Below, piece after piece: positions 7,177 to 13,129 of a stretch of DNA of 13,129 nucleotides; the stretch's first letter is position 1; every line of letters begins with the position of its first letter. Source of the DNA: Nitrospirae bacterium RBG_13_39_12 (lineage in GTDB: Bacteria > Nitrospirota > Thermodesulfovibrionia > Thermodesulfovibrionales > SM23-35); NCBI GenBank assembly GCA_001805125.1, contig MHEF01000117.1, positions 1 through 13,129 of the forward strand. Reading direction: 5' to 3'. A program made the position numbers and the translations under genes. The notes below the pieces were generated by a model that saw only the letters and a program-made list of their open reading frames with translations, made no database searches and had not been told where the DNA came from.

Positions 7177-7203
7177 CTAATACAAAGTGATAACTATGGT
7201 CAA
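7177..7203 (-). promoter_or_regulatory. weak candidate promoter for dsrC
   Basis: Minus-strand TTGACC (7203-7198, five of six) is followed by a 15-nt spacer and TATTAG (7182-7177, four of six). The spacer is short and the -10 is imperfect; TATAAC at 7172-7167 is an alternative -10 without a good -35. It begins only 5 nt after the terminator-like stem at 7208-7235 and would leave a 5' leader of about 120 nt. Confidence 0.35.
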
Positions 7204-7207
7204 ATAA

Positions 7208-7235
7208 AAAAAACTTATAAATAGATAAGTTTTTT
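7208..7235 (-). terminator. terminator-like stem between dsrN and dsrC
   Basis: ACTTAT (7213-7218), loop AAATAG, ATAAGT (7225-7230), extended by A and T runs to 11 bp. On the minus strand it is followed by eight U. The stem is AT-rich and so weak; it may end the FmdB-dsrN transcript about 150 nt after dsrN, or be chance. Confidence 0.4.
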
Positions 7236-7385
7236 ACAATTGTAAATTAGGAAATTTTTTAAAAAATATTTTTATCATTTTAGCTATCTGTTTTTGGTCT
7301 CTAATATGTTACCAAAAAGCTAAGTGCTTCACATTACATCATAATTTTTAAAAAGTCAACTTAAACTTCTAATTATTAAAGTGAT

Positions 7386-8786
7386 TTAAATTTGATATTT
7401 AACTTCCTTGCCTTTTTTATATCTGATTGCTGTATTGATAAAGCTGCTTATCCACTCTACTGTTCCAAGTGCATGTATATGTGTATAAGTGGCAAGTACA
7501 TTTTTGTAACACAACCCGTCCATTTTATTTACTATACCCTGTCCTCTTTTCATCTTGAAACAGAAAGAAATACTGTCTTTTTCATCTAAGTTAAAGACAT
7601 ATGAATAGTGAAACTCATGGCCATGCAAAATTTGTCCGGTATTAAAATAAGGATTAGGTGCATTAATCTCAATTATAGTATAGCCATGACCATGGGGTTT
7701 TTTACTTACTCCAATTACAATAGGGAAGATATTCACCATAGGGTATTTCTTACCTTCCCAGATCAATTCTTCAGCAAGATACATCAAACCGCCGCATTCA
7801 GCGTAAATGGGCAATCCATCCTCAGCAGCCTGTTTAATAGACTTTCTTAATTTTTCATTACCGGACAGAACCTCCGCATGAGTCTCAGGAAACCCGCCCC
7901 CGATATAAAGGGCATCAATTTCAGGTGGCAAATCGTCTGTTAAAGCACTGAACTCAAGTACCCGTGCACCTGATCTTTCTAAAGCCTCTATGTTTTCTGG
8001 ATAATAAAACTGGAAGGCAGAGTCACGAATAATACCAATATTTACCTTTTTTTCTTTAATCACAGTATCTTCTCTGCAGTTAAAGTTTAAAAGCGGGGCA
8101 TCCTGTGCAAATTGCCACAGTTTGGTTGCATCTAAATACTTTTTTACTATTTCAGAAGCCGTAGCTATTGCCTCTTCAGCCATCGGATATTCCTGTGGAG
8201 GTACCAGCCCAAGATGTCTTCCCGGAAATGTAACATTTTTCAGTCTGGGAATTGCTCCTACTACAGGCAAGTTGCAGTAATGCTCTATACTTTTACGAAT
8301 AATTGACTCATGGCGGGAGCCAGCTAACCTGTTGAGAATCACGCCCTTAATCGGCACTTCTGAGTCAAGCATCTGGCACCCAAGAACCAGAGCGGCTATT
8401 GTGCGTGTAACTTTTGTGCAATTCACAATAAGTATAACCGGAGACTGAAGAAGCTTTGCTATTTCTGCTGTGCTTACACTCCCTTCCAGATCCATACCAT
8501 CGTATAGCCCCCGATTTCCTTCAATAACCGCGATATCTGCTTTTTTTGTATTAAGACCGAAGGAAGAAAGTATCTGGTCTTTAGTCATTAAAAAGAGGTC
8601 AATATTGTAACAGGGATGATTTGCTCCATGACTAAGCCACCCCATATCAATATAATCCGGGCCTTTTTTGAATGGTATGACTTTATATCCCTGCGCCTGC
8701 CAGGCCCGGCATAGCCCAACACTAATAGCAGTTTTGCCTGTATCGCCGCCAAGACCTGCAATGATAAGCCTTGGGCAACGGATCAT
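7386..8786 (-). CDS. dsrN: DsrN, siroheme amidase (CbiA-like glutamine amidotransferase)
   Basis: A 466-aa protein with two fused domains: an N-terminal dethiobiotin-synthetase-like ATPase (P-loop GLGGDTGKT at 11-19, KKGPDYIDMGW at 40-50) and a C-terminal class I glutamine amidotransferase (YIGGGFPETH at 294-303, nucleophile C331 in YAECGGLMYL, HGHEFHYS at 388-395, YTHIHAL at 434-440). By family it is cobyrinate a,c-diamide synthase (CobB/CbiA). Beside dsrC and dsrMKJOP the better reading is DsrN, which makes siroheme amide for DsrAB; no other cobalamin gene is present. It uses ATP and glutamine to convert a peripheral carboxylate to an amide. Its ATG overlaps the stop of the FmdB-type gene (ATGA). 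The ribosome site is weak, so it probably relies on coupling. A genuine cobalamin enzyme remains possible. Confidence 0.8.
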   Translation of the reverse strand: MIRCPRLIIAGLGGDTGKTAISVGLCRAWQAQGYKVIPFKKGPDYIDMGWLSHGANHPCYNIDLFLMTKDQILSSFGLNTKKADIAVIEGNRGLYDGMDLEGSVSTAEIAKLLQSPVILIVNCTKVTRTIAALVLGCQMLDSEVPIKGVILNRLAGSRHESIIRKSIEHYCNLPVVGAIPRLKNVTFPGRHLGLVPPQEYPMAEEAIATASEIVKKYLDATKLWQFAQDAPLLNFNCREDTVIKEKKVNIGIIRDSAFQFYYPENIEALERSGARVLEFSALTDDLPPEIDALYIGGGFPETHAEVLSGNEKLRKSIKQAAEDGLPIYAECGGLMYLAEELIWEGKKYPMVNIFPIVIGVSKKPHGHGYTIIEINAPNPYFNTGQILHGHEFHYSYVFNLDEKDSISFCFKMKRGQGIVNKMDGLCYKNVLATYTHIHALGTVEWISSFINTAIRYKKGKEVKYQI

Positions 8787-9019
8787 CGTGAATGACCAGG
8801 CACCTCAATCGTAGCACATGACCCACTTCCGCAACTCTTAACAGTCTGGGTTTTCTTTCCACCGCCTGATGTTACAACACTGACCGTACTTAAAATCCTT
8901 TCCACTTCTTGGGATTTGCATTTAGGACATTCCATCTTTACTTTTTCAGTCTCTTTTTTAAGCTTTAAAAGTTCAAAGACATGTCCACAGGAAAGACAAC
9001 GAAATTCATAAATCGGCAT
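8783..9019 (-). CDS. FmdB-type small zinc-ribbon protein
   Basis: A 78-aa protein beginning MPIYEFRCLSCGHVFE, the standard FmdB/CxxC-CxxC regulatory-type zinc ribbon. C8/C11 and C31/C34 are the likely zinc ligands. A glycine-rich linker leads to a C-terminal CGSGSC (C63, C68), a second cysteine pair seen in many anaerobe homologues. The biochemical role of the family is unsettled, and the regulatory label is historical. The start has AAGGAG (9025-9030) at 5-nt spacing. The stop overlaps the dsrN start as ATGA, so the two are made together. It could be a metal or cofactor-handling partner of DsrN, but this is only context. Confidence 0.88.
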   Translation of the reverse strand: MPIYEFRCLSCGHVFELLKLKKETEKVKMECPKCKSQEVERILSTVSVVTSGGGKKTQTVKSCGSGSCATIEVPGHSR

Positions 9020-9151
9020 AAAAACTCCTTTCTTTTGTTAATATACCAGAAAATGATCTTTTCTTTTCAAAAAACTCGTAAAATATATAGAAAAGTGGAA
9101 GTCAGTCTTCTTAATCAAGACTTTTTTTGTCTGGTTTATTAAAATAAATAC

Positions 9152-9180
9152 ATTATAAGTGAAATGTCAAGATAAGTGAA
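9152..9180 (-). promoter_or_regulatory. candidate promoter of the FmdB-dsrN unit
   Basis: On the minus strand a perfect TATAAT (9157-9152) lies 17 nt after TTCACT (9180-9175, four of six -35 bases). Transcription would start near 9145, leaving a leader of about 125 nt. TTGACA also occurs twice in this stretch, but at spacings (7 and 24 nt) that do not fit this -10. Confidence 0.5.
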
Positions 9181-9189
9181 ATGTCAAGA
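9155..9189. repeat. perfect 17-bp tandem repeat over the FmdB-dsrN promoter
   Basis: TAAGTGAAATGTCAAGA occurs twice in direct succession (9156-9172 and 9173-9189), with one further matching base at 9155. On the minus strand each unit reads TCTTGACATTTCACTTA. One copy abuts the TATAAT, and the spacing puts both on nearly the same face after about 1.6 helical turns. It may be a pair of binding sites for a regulator. Confidence 0.8.
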
Positions 9190-9281
9190 ATACAAACGTA
9201 TTCCTTTTCCTGAATTAAAGTTAAGATTCCTTTATATGTATATGCAAAGTTGTAACAGAAATAATATAGCAAGGAGAATCA

Positions 9282-10355
9282 ATGAAAGCTCGACCTGAAG
9301 AACCCCGCTGCCCTTTTTGTTATCACTATATTGAGCAGCCCAAGGAATTACAACAGAGAAAAATGCTTGAATTTCCTGTTGGTGCCTGTGAAAACTGCGG
9401 TGCTGTTTATGTCTATGATGCCACAGGACATAACATGGGGGCCGCATTTATCGAGGCACTATTGTTTGCCTGCAATTACGATGACTACCTGGCTTTTTCC
9501 CTTTCTTATGGAGAAGATTACACAGATTCTGTCATTGGAAATTATGATATCGTGACTCATACGATAGTTCCCGGAAAAACCTATAATGACCGGTTCGTAA
9601 GAGGAGTACTTATTTTTATTAAAATCGTTGACCAGTTCCAGGAAGTTACCGAAGAGAAGGTAAAAGAAAGACTAAAGGCATCACAACCTTTTTCCAAAAA
9701 GAAATTACGTTCAGAAAATTTTTCAAAAGAAAAAGTCAGAAATTACCTGATAGACAACAGGCAGGAAGAGCTTATTGCTTTGGCAGGAGAAGACACAAGG
9801 GTATTAAATGAACTACAACGTATGCTCTACACCCCTGATGAGGACTTGCGCTGGAGAATTATTGATATGGTCAGTAAGGTCTGCAATAAAATTGGAGAGA
9901 TACGTCCTGATATCATAAGCAAATTTATATCCCAGTTAATACAGAATACATCGAATTCCGGCTCATCAGCTTGGGGTGCGCTGGAAACTGCCGGTTCAAT
10001 AATAAGTATAAATCCTGACCTGTACGGAGAGTTCAGCCCGGCGATACTTTCTTTTTTAAATCACAAAGATTACCGGAAGGAAGTTACGTTGGCAATTGGA
10101 ATTATTGCAGGAGTAGAACCGGAGCTGGTTAAATACGCACGCCGTCCCCTCTGCTCATTCCTCAATGACCCTGACCCTGTCCTCAGAGGATACGCAGCAT
10201 GGGCTCTGGGTAATTTAGGATACAATGATTCAGTTGATGAATTAATCAAACTCGAAAAAGATAACCATAAGCTCTCCATCTGGAGAGAAGGGAAATTAAG
10301 AGAAGTAACAGTAGCCCAGTTAGCAAAAGAGGCTTTTGAAAAACTTACCCATTAA
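9282..10355 (+). CDS. zinc-ribbon plus HEAT-repeat protein (DVU0298-like)
   Basis: A 357-aa soluble protein. The N-terminus has a zinc ribbon, C10-P-F-C13 and C36-E-N-C39-G, followed by a mixed region (45-130) and a lysine-rich linker (130-150). From about 152 it is all helix pairs: YLIDNRQEELIALAGEDTRV, the stretch 185-220, 228-260, 262-285 and the typical HEAT unit DPDPVLRGYAAWALGNLG (296-313). The C-terminal part recalls the DVU0298 HEAT-like family of sulfate reducers; I am moderately sure of that likeness. HEAT solenoids are protein-binding scaffolds, so a partner-binding or assembly role is plausible. The start has AAGGAG (9271-9276) at 5-nt spacing. It diverges from FmdB-dsrN and abuts the next gene with no gap (TAAATG). 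No enzymatic motif is visible. Confidence 0.8.
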   Translation: MKARPEEPRCPFCYHYIEQPKELQQRKMLEFPVGACENCGAVYVYDATGHNMGAAFIEALLFACNYDDYLAFSLSYGEDYTDSVIGNYDIVTHTIVPGKTYNDRFVRGVLIFIKIVDQFQEVTEEKVKERLKASQPFSKKKLRSENFSKEKVRNYLIDNRQEELIALAGEDTRVLNELQRMLYTPDEDLRWRIIDMVSKVCNKIGEIRPDIISKFISQLIQNTSNSGSSAWGALETAGSIISINPDLYGEFSPAILSFLNHKDYRKEVTLAIGIIAGVEPELVKYARRPLCSFLNDPDPVLRGYAAWALGNLGYNDSVDELIKLEKDNHKLSIWREGKLREVTVAQLAKEAFEKLTH

Positions 10356-11468
10356 ATGGTCAATCCCCGGATAAGATATCTCGTTTCTTCCCCCTGTGGT
10401 GATATCCCCGCTGAGAAAGATAAATGGGACTTACCATTAGAATGTGATCAATTAAAGACTCCCTACGGTGTTTACTTCCATTCCATCAATGACTTCCTTT
10501 CCCGGGAAGGTTTCAGGCCGTTAATCGATGCTGCCAGTAAAAAACTTGGCAGAAAGATCCATATAAAGGAGATTAACGAAATTATTATACGTACGGAAAA
10601 ACACGGACTTCTATACCATCCGGCAAGTATTGAATTGATTCTCAAAGAAGGAAAAGTAAAGTTTGGATTGAATGTAGCTGTTTCAGAATTTGGTAAGGAT
10701 TGTCTAAAAAAAGAATTTTCTATTCTTAAAAAATTATATATAAAATTTAATCTGCCTTACCTGCCTGAAGTATATTATTTGATTGAGCAAAACTCTATGG
10801 TATTCCTACTGGAAGAATGGTTTGAAGGTTATCATGAGTTTCATATTTCTCAAAATGAAAATGGAAAAACGTTATTAAAACTCTGGGAATTCGGAAAGGG
10901 ATATAAATATTTATCCACTGAGCAAAGCTTTGAAATATTTAAACAGGCTTCAAAAATCTTGACACTCTATTATGACTTCGACAATTACTGCCAGATACAA
11001 CCATGGCATCATGCAGCAGGCGACTTTATAGCAAAGATTGAAGATGAAGTAATCGATGTGCGCCTCACTACTGCCAGACAATATGAGCCTTTCATGGTCT
11101 TTCGAGATAAAGAAAAGATAAACCCAGTATTGGCTCTGCTTTACTTCCTTTTAATTTTATCCATTAGAATGAGGCTGGATAAACTGGATGGACTGGGTAA
11201 AATAATTTGGATAGAAGACTATTGCGTTGAAGCAACAGTGACGGGATTTCTCGAGGCTTTGAAATTACGTGATGAATTTTCTCTTCATTTAGGAAGTGAA
11301 GATGAGTTCCTCATGTTGATACAATCGTTTGACAAAAAAGACCTGAAAACTGTATTTGAGCCATTATTAGAAATTTATAGCGGTACAGAGGATTTTCCTG
11401 TGATAATTGAAAACATAGGAAATCATATCGGGAAGCTGTATACTGCTATTCAAAATCTCCCTTCATGA
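10356..11468 (+). CDS. unrecognised 370-aa protein, possibly a degenerate kinase-like fold
   Basis: I do not recognise this protein. It starts on the base after the previous stop (TAAATG) with no clear ribosome site, so it is probably translated by re-initiation and works with the HEAT protein. Several features recall a kinase/aminoglycoside-phosphotransferase fold: a beta-rich stretch (75-110), KDCLKKEFSILKKLY (114-128) like a helix C, a hinge-like MVFLLEEWFEG (148-158), and HHAAGDF (218-224) where an H-G-D catalytic loop would fall, followed by DVRLTT (234-239). No glycine-rich loop or clear DFG is seen, so catalysis is doubtful. A hydrophobic helix at 256-270 may be buried rather than membranous. 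The last 23 nt overlap the convergent YkgJ-type gene. Confidence 0.75.
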   Translation: MVNPRIRYLVSSPCGDIPAEKDKWDLPLECDQLKTPYGVYFHSINDFLSREGFRPLIDAASKKLGRKIHIKEINEIIIRTEKHGLLYHPASIELILKEGKVKFGLNVAVSEFGKDCLKKEFSILKKLYIKFNLPYLPEVYYLIEQNSMVFLLEEWFEGYHEFHISQNENGKTLLKLWEFGKGYKYLSTEQSFEIFKQASKILTLYYDFDNYCQIQPWHHAAGDFIAKIEDEVIDVRLTTARQYEPFMVFRDKEKINPVLALLYFLLILSIRMRLDKLDGLGKIIWIEDYCVEATVTGFLEALKLRDEFSLHLGSEDEFLMLIQSFDKKDLKTVFEPLLEIYSGTEDFPVIIENIGNHIGKLYTAIQNLPS

Positions 11469-12087
11469 TTTCTTCAAAAGACATCCTTAACACCCTTGAA
11501 AGCGGTAACATCAGACTTGCCTTTTCCGGATGTGTAGAAGCCGTTCCAGTGAACATCTCCTTTGAAAGTTGGCAGAGTTCATGATAGAGTCCATCAAGTT
11601 TTACTGCTGAGTAGGTAGCTTTCTCCTGAAAACCGGAAAGACCACAGACATAAGAACTCTCTTTATTTCCGTTTTTAAGGCTGTAAGGTACTCCATAAAC
11701 CCTGCATATAACCGGGCGCCTTTCATAGAGTATACATTCTTCTCTATCACCTAAAAAGGGACATCTAATCCTCTGTTTTCCTAACCCATATGCCTTCATC
11801 TCAGGCTTATCATCGAAAACCTTCAGTGCATCCTTTGTCTTTAACATTTCAGTCTCTGCTTTTTCAGCTCTCCTGAGGACATCTCTCTTTACTTTCCTTT
11901 CCAATTGATTAAAATGATAATTCAAGTATGCTGCCTCTATAGGAAAGACACCGAAAACAGCATGACAGCAATCACAACAGCGTATTCTGCATTTCACGCT
12001 GAGGGGATATTTCTCCTGGATTGTCTTGAAGAGATAATCAGCCTTTTGCGCAACATTCATGTACTTTGAAAAAAGATCTTGCAGCAT
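11446..12087 (-). CDS. YkgJ-type cysteine-cluster protein
   Basis: A 213-aa protein with the YkgJ (CxxxCxxCC, zinc or iron-sulfur) signature: C33-x3-C37-C38-x-C40-C41 near the N-terminus, then RCPFLGDREEC (C109, C118) and YERRPVICRVYG (C128), with C148 further on. The 'RP..CR' step is typical of the family. The cysteines are thought to bind a metal cluster; the cellular role is unknown. An inserted charged helix (about 60-90) separates the two cysteine regions, common in anaerobe members. The start at 12087 lies 9 nt after the TPR gene stop with only a weak GAAAGAG site, so it is probably coupled. The 3' end overlaps the plus-strand gene by 23 nt, and I see no terminator between them. Confidence 0.85.
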   Translation of the reverse strand: MLQDLFSKYMNVAQKADYLFKTIQEKYPLSVKCRIRCCDCCHAVFGVFPIEAAYLNYHFNQLERKVKRDVLRRAEKAETEMLKTKDALKVFDDKPEMKAYGLGKQRIRCPFLGDREECILYERRPVICRVYGVPYSLKNGNKESSYVCGLSGFQEKATYSAVKLDGLYHELCQLSKEMFTGTASTHPEKASLMLPLSRVLRMSFEEIMKGDFE

Positions 12088-12096
12088 GTGCTCTTT

Positions 12097-12768
12097 CTAT
12101 GATTTCCTTTCCCCCGTTCTACTTTTTCCTGTTCTTTTTTCCCCTTTTTGCCGGTGGGGCTCCAGAAGTTTCAAAAAATCAGGGTGCACTTCAAAGCCTA
12201 ACTCTAATGCCTTATCACAATTTGTAATGGCTTCGCCAAACTCACCTTTCATGAAATAGGCATTAGACAGGTTGTTGTAGCCTAGAGAAAAATCCGGTGC
12301 CATCTCAAGCATTTTCCTATTTGTCTCAATACTTTTCTCTATATCCCCTTTCTGGAGATAGGCATTGGCAAGGTTGCACATGGCCTGAACAATCTCGGGA
12401 TTTAATTCAAGTGCATTTTCCAAAGCATCTATTGCTTCATCGGTCTTTCCCATCTGAAGATACGCGAAACCAAGATTTGCATATCCTCTTGCGTAACGGG
12501 GCTCTATCTCCACAGCCCTTAAATTTGCCTTAACCACCTTCTCCAGGTCACCTTCTTTGAAGTATATATATCCGAGATTGACAAAGGCTTCAAACATTCG
12601 GTCCCCTTCCGTGACGGACTCTTCAAACAATTCTATCGCCTCATCAAACTTGCCTTGATTCATGCGGACGACCCCTAAATTATAAAGGGCAGAAGCACAT
12701 TCCGGCTTATCTCTAAGCCGTTTTTTCTGCTCGTAAATAAATTTTTCAATATCTTTTGGATCTTTCAT
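12097..12768 (-). CDS. tetratricopeptide-repeat protein
   Basis: A 223-aa protein of five consecutive 34-residue TPR units from about residue 25 to 192, each with the pattern A-x3-NLG-x-A/Y-x3-G-x-A-x-A-x3-A. Examples are YNLGVVRMNQGKFDEAIELF, ANLGFAYLQMGKTDEAIDAL and NNLSNAYFMKGEFGEAITNC. There is no signal peptide or membrane segment, so it should be cytoplasmic. The C-terminus (about 205-223) is short, basic and probably disordered. TPR solenoids bind partner proteins, and here the obvious candidate partner is the YkgJ-type protein encoded 9 nt downstream. The ATG has no Shine-Dalgarno site in an A/T-rich leader, suggesting weak or leaderless-like translation. The repeats match the TPR consensus well, but the target is unknown. 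Confidence 0.88.
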   Translation of the reverse strand: MKDPKDIEKFIYEQKKRLRDKPECASALYNLGVVRMNQGKFDEAIELFEESVTEGDRMFEAFVNLGYIYFKEGDLEKVVKANLRAVEIEPRYARGYANLGFAYLQMGKTDEAIDALENALELNPEIVQAMCNLANAYLQKGDIEKSIETNRKMLEMAPDFSLGYNNLSNAYFMKGEFGEAITNCDKALELGFEVHPDFLKLLEPHRQKGEKRTGKSRTGERKS

Positions 12769-12890
12769 AATTTTTAATATTTTAACATTAATATATAGTA
12801 AGGCGTAAAGGCAGGAATTTCTACCAGCTCTAACCTTTGAATTTTAAGGCTGATTTTTTTAATATAAGTATATCTAAGATAAACAAATGG

Positions 12891-12940
12891 TAAGGGATAT
12901 GAGTGGCCAAAACATTAGCCACTCATATCCCTTAATGTTT
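12891..12940. other. long perfect hairpin with possible loop-to-tail pairing
   Basis: TAAGGGATATGAGTGGC (12891-12907) pairs perfectly over 17 bp with 12918-12934 around a 10-nt loop. The loop segment AAACATTA (12910-12917) is also complementary to TAATGTTT (12933-12940) just past the stem, so a pseudoknot or an alternative fold is possible. It sits after the stop of the right-edge minus-strand gene and before the TPR gene. It may be a terminator, but neither strand has a U run directly after it. Confidence 0.65.
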
Positions 12941-12941
12941 C

Positions 12942-12958
12942 AAGAGGTAATGCCTCTT
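12942..12958. other. small hairpin in the 3' region of the right-edge gene
   Basis: AAGAGG (12942-12947), loop TAATG, CCTCTT (12953-12958): a 6-bp stem about 18 nt after the stop of the right-edge minus-strand gene, directly before the long hairpin. No U run follows on the minus strand, so it is weak evidence for termination alone. Confidence 0.3.
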
Positions 12959-12975
12959 TAACCCGCCAGTTTTTT

Positions 12976-13128
12976 CTATTCGGCGCCGCCTGCATCACCT
13001 GATTTTTCAACAGATATGCCTCTTCCCTTCAACCCGTACATCGTGGTGCTGCCGGTTGACAATAACTCCATAACTTCTTCTCTGACAAGCTCAGAGGCTA
13101 CATTTTTTATCTCTGATGCACTAGCGTC
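12976..13128 (-). CDS. C-terminal 50 residues of an unidentified protein
   Basis: A minus-strand frame enters from the right edge and stops with TAG at 12976-12978. The visible part reads DASASEIKNVASELVREEVM and ends in KSGDAGGAE. The first half looks like an amphipathic helix with repeated small and acidic residues; the end is glycine-rich and polar. This is too little to name a family. It is taken as coding because the frame is open to the edge, the composition is protein-like, and it is followed by hairpins in its 3' region. Confidence 0.5.
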   Translation of the reverse strand, partial: DASASEIKNVASELVREEVMELLSTGSTTMYGLKGRGISVEKSGDAGGAE

Positions 13129-13129
13129 A

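Larger units (their letters stand above)
7050..7385. other. AT-rich 336-nt regulatory gap between dsrN and dsrC
   Basis: No open frame of note. Going down the minus strand from the dsrN stop it holds these elements. First is an 8-bp inverted repeat TTTTTGGT/ACCAAAAA (7291-7298, 7311-7318), flanked by TAGC/GCTA. Next come A/T palindromes at 7254-7267 and a perfect 14-bp palindrome TTTACAATTGTAAA (7233-7246). Then there is a terminator-like stem (7208-7235), a candidate promoter (7177-7203), AGTTTTTGAAAACT (7151-7164), a 7-bp hairpin TGAAGAC/GTCTTCA (7089-7095, 7109-7115), and the dsrC ribosome site. The density of symmetric sequence suggests regulation, though AT-rich DNA yields some palindromes by chance. 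Confidence 0.6.

Noticed and set aside
7254..7267. Perfect palindrome ATTTTTTAAAAAAT
   Set aside because: Pure A/T run in an AT-rich gap; expected by chance and not informative.
7392..7850. Plus-strand open frames opposite dsrN
   Set aside because: Composition typical of antisense shadows and no start signal.
9104..9122. AGTCTT/AAGACT hairpin followed by T7 on the plus strand, resembling a terminator
   Set aside because: Only 6 bp with a 7-nt loop and no plus-strand gene upstream to terminate; it may simply be leader structure of the FmdB-dsrN RNA.
1..13129. CRISPR arrays, tRNA/rRNA genes, insertion sequences, phage or toxin-antitoxin systems
   Set aside because: No spaced repeats, cloverleaf-like segments, transposase-like frames or terminal repeats were seen; the only tandem repeat is the two-copy 17-mer at 9155-9189.

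Overview
The window carries the membrane and sulfur-carrier half of a dissimilatory sulfite reductase (Dsr) system. The organism is therefore most likely an anaerobic sulfate/sulfite-reducing or sulfur-disproportionating bacterium. The sequence is moderately AT-rich, with clear Shine-Dalgarno sites and tightly overlapping genes. The dsrMKJOP order and the small genes around it fit Desulfobacterota or sulfate-reducing Nitrospirota; I cannot choose between them from this window. dsrAB and dsrD are not present.

Read on the minus strand from high to low coordinates, the main block is: an FmdB-type zinc ribbon (8783-9019); a CbiA-like glutamine amidotransferase best read as DsrN, the siroheme amidase (7386-8786); a 336-nt regulatory gap; dsrC (6714-7049); a hairpin and candidate promoter; a stand-alone RsbRD_N-type helical protein (5994-6575); dsrM, dsrK, dsrJ, dsrO and dsrP (5989 down to 985), chained by 1-8 nt overlaps; a 2x[4Fe-4S] ferredoxin (712-897); and a strong terminator (624-658). 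Beyond the terminator lies a separate DedA-type membrane protein gene that runs off the left edge.

The block reads as one pathway. DsrN would amidate the siroheme used by DsrAB. DsrC would carry sulfur from DsrAB as a trisulfide on two C-terminal cysteines. The DsrMKJOP complex would link the menaquinone pool and periplasmic electrons to reduction of that trisulfide, with DsrK as the catalytic subunit. The ferredoxin may exchange electrons with the complex or with DsrAB. The RsbRD_N protein is the odd member, with no obvious enzymatic role and a position suited to sensing or regulation.

On the plus strand, divergent from the FmdB-dsrN unit, lies a two-gene operon: a zinc-ribbon plus HEAT-repeat protein (9282-10355) abutting an unrecognised 370-aa protein that faintly resembles a degenerate kinase/phosphotransferase fold (10356-11468). 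Its last 23 nt overlap the end of a convergent minus-strand unit, a TPR protein (12097-12768) followed by a YkgJ-type cysteine-cluster protein (11446-12087). The right edge holds the C-terminal tail of another minus-strand protein (12976-13128), followed by a long perfect hairpin.

I found no tRNA, rRNA, CRISPR array, insertion sequence or phage gene. The best leads are the RsbRD_N protein inside the dsr operon, the HEAT/kinase-like pair, a perfect 17-bp tandem repeat over the probable FmdB-dsrN promoter, and a hairpin plus promoter that may uncouple dsrC from dsrMKJOP.
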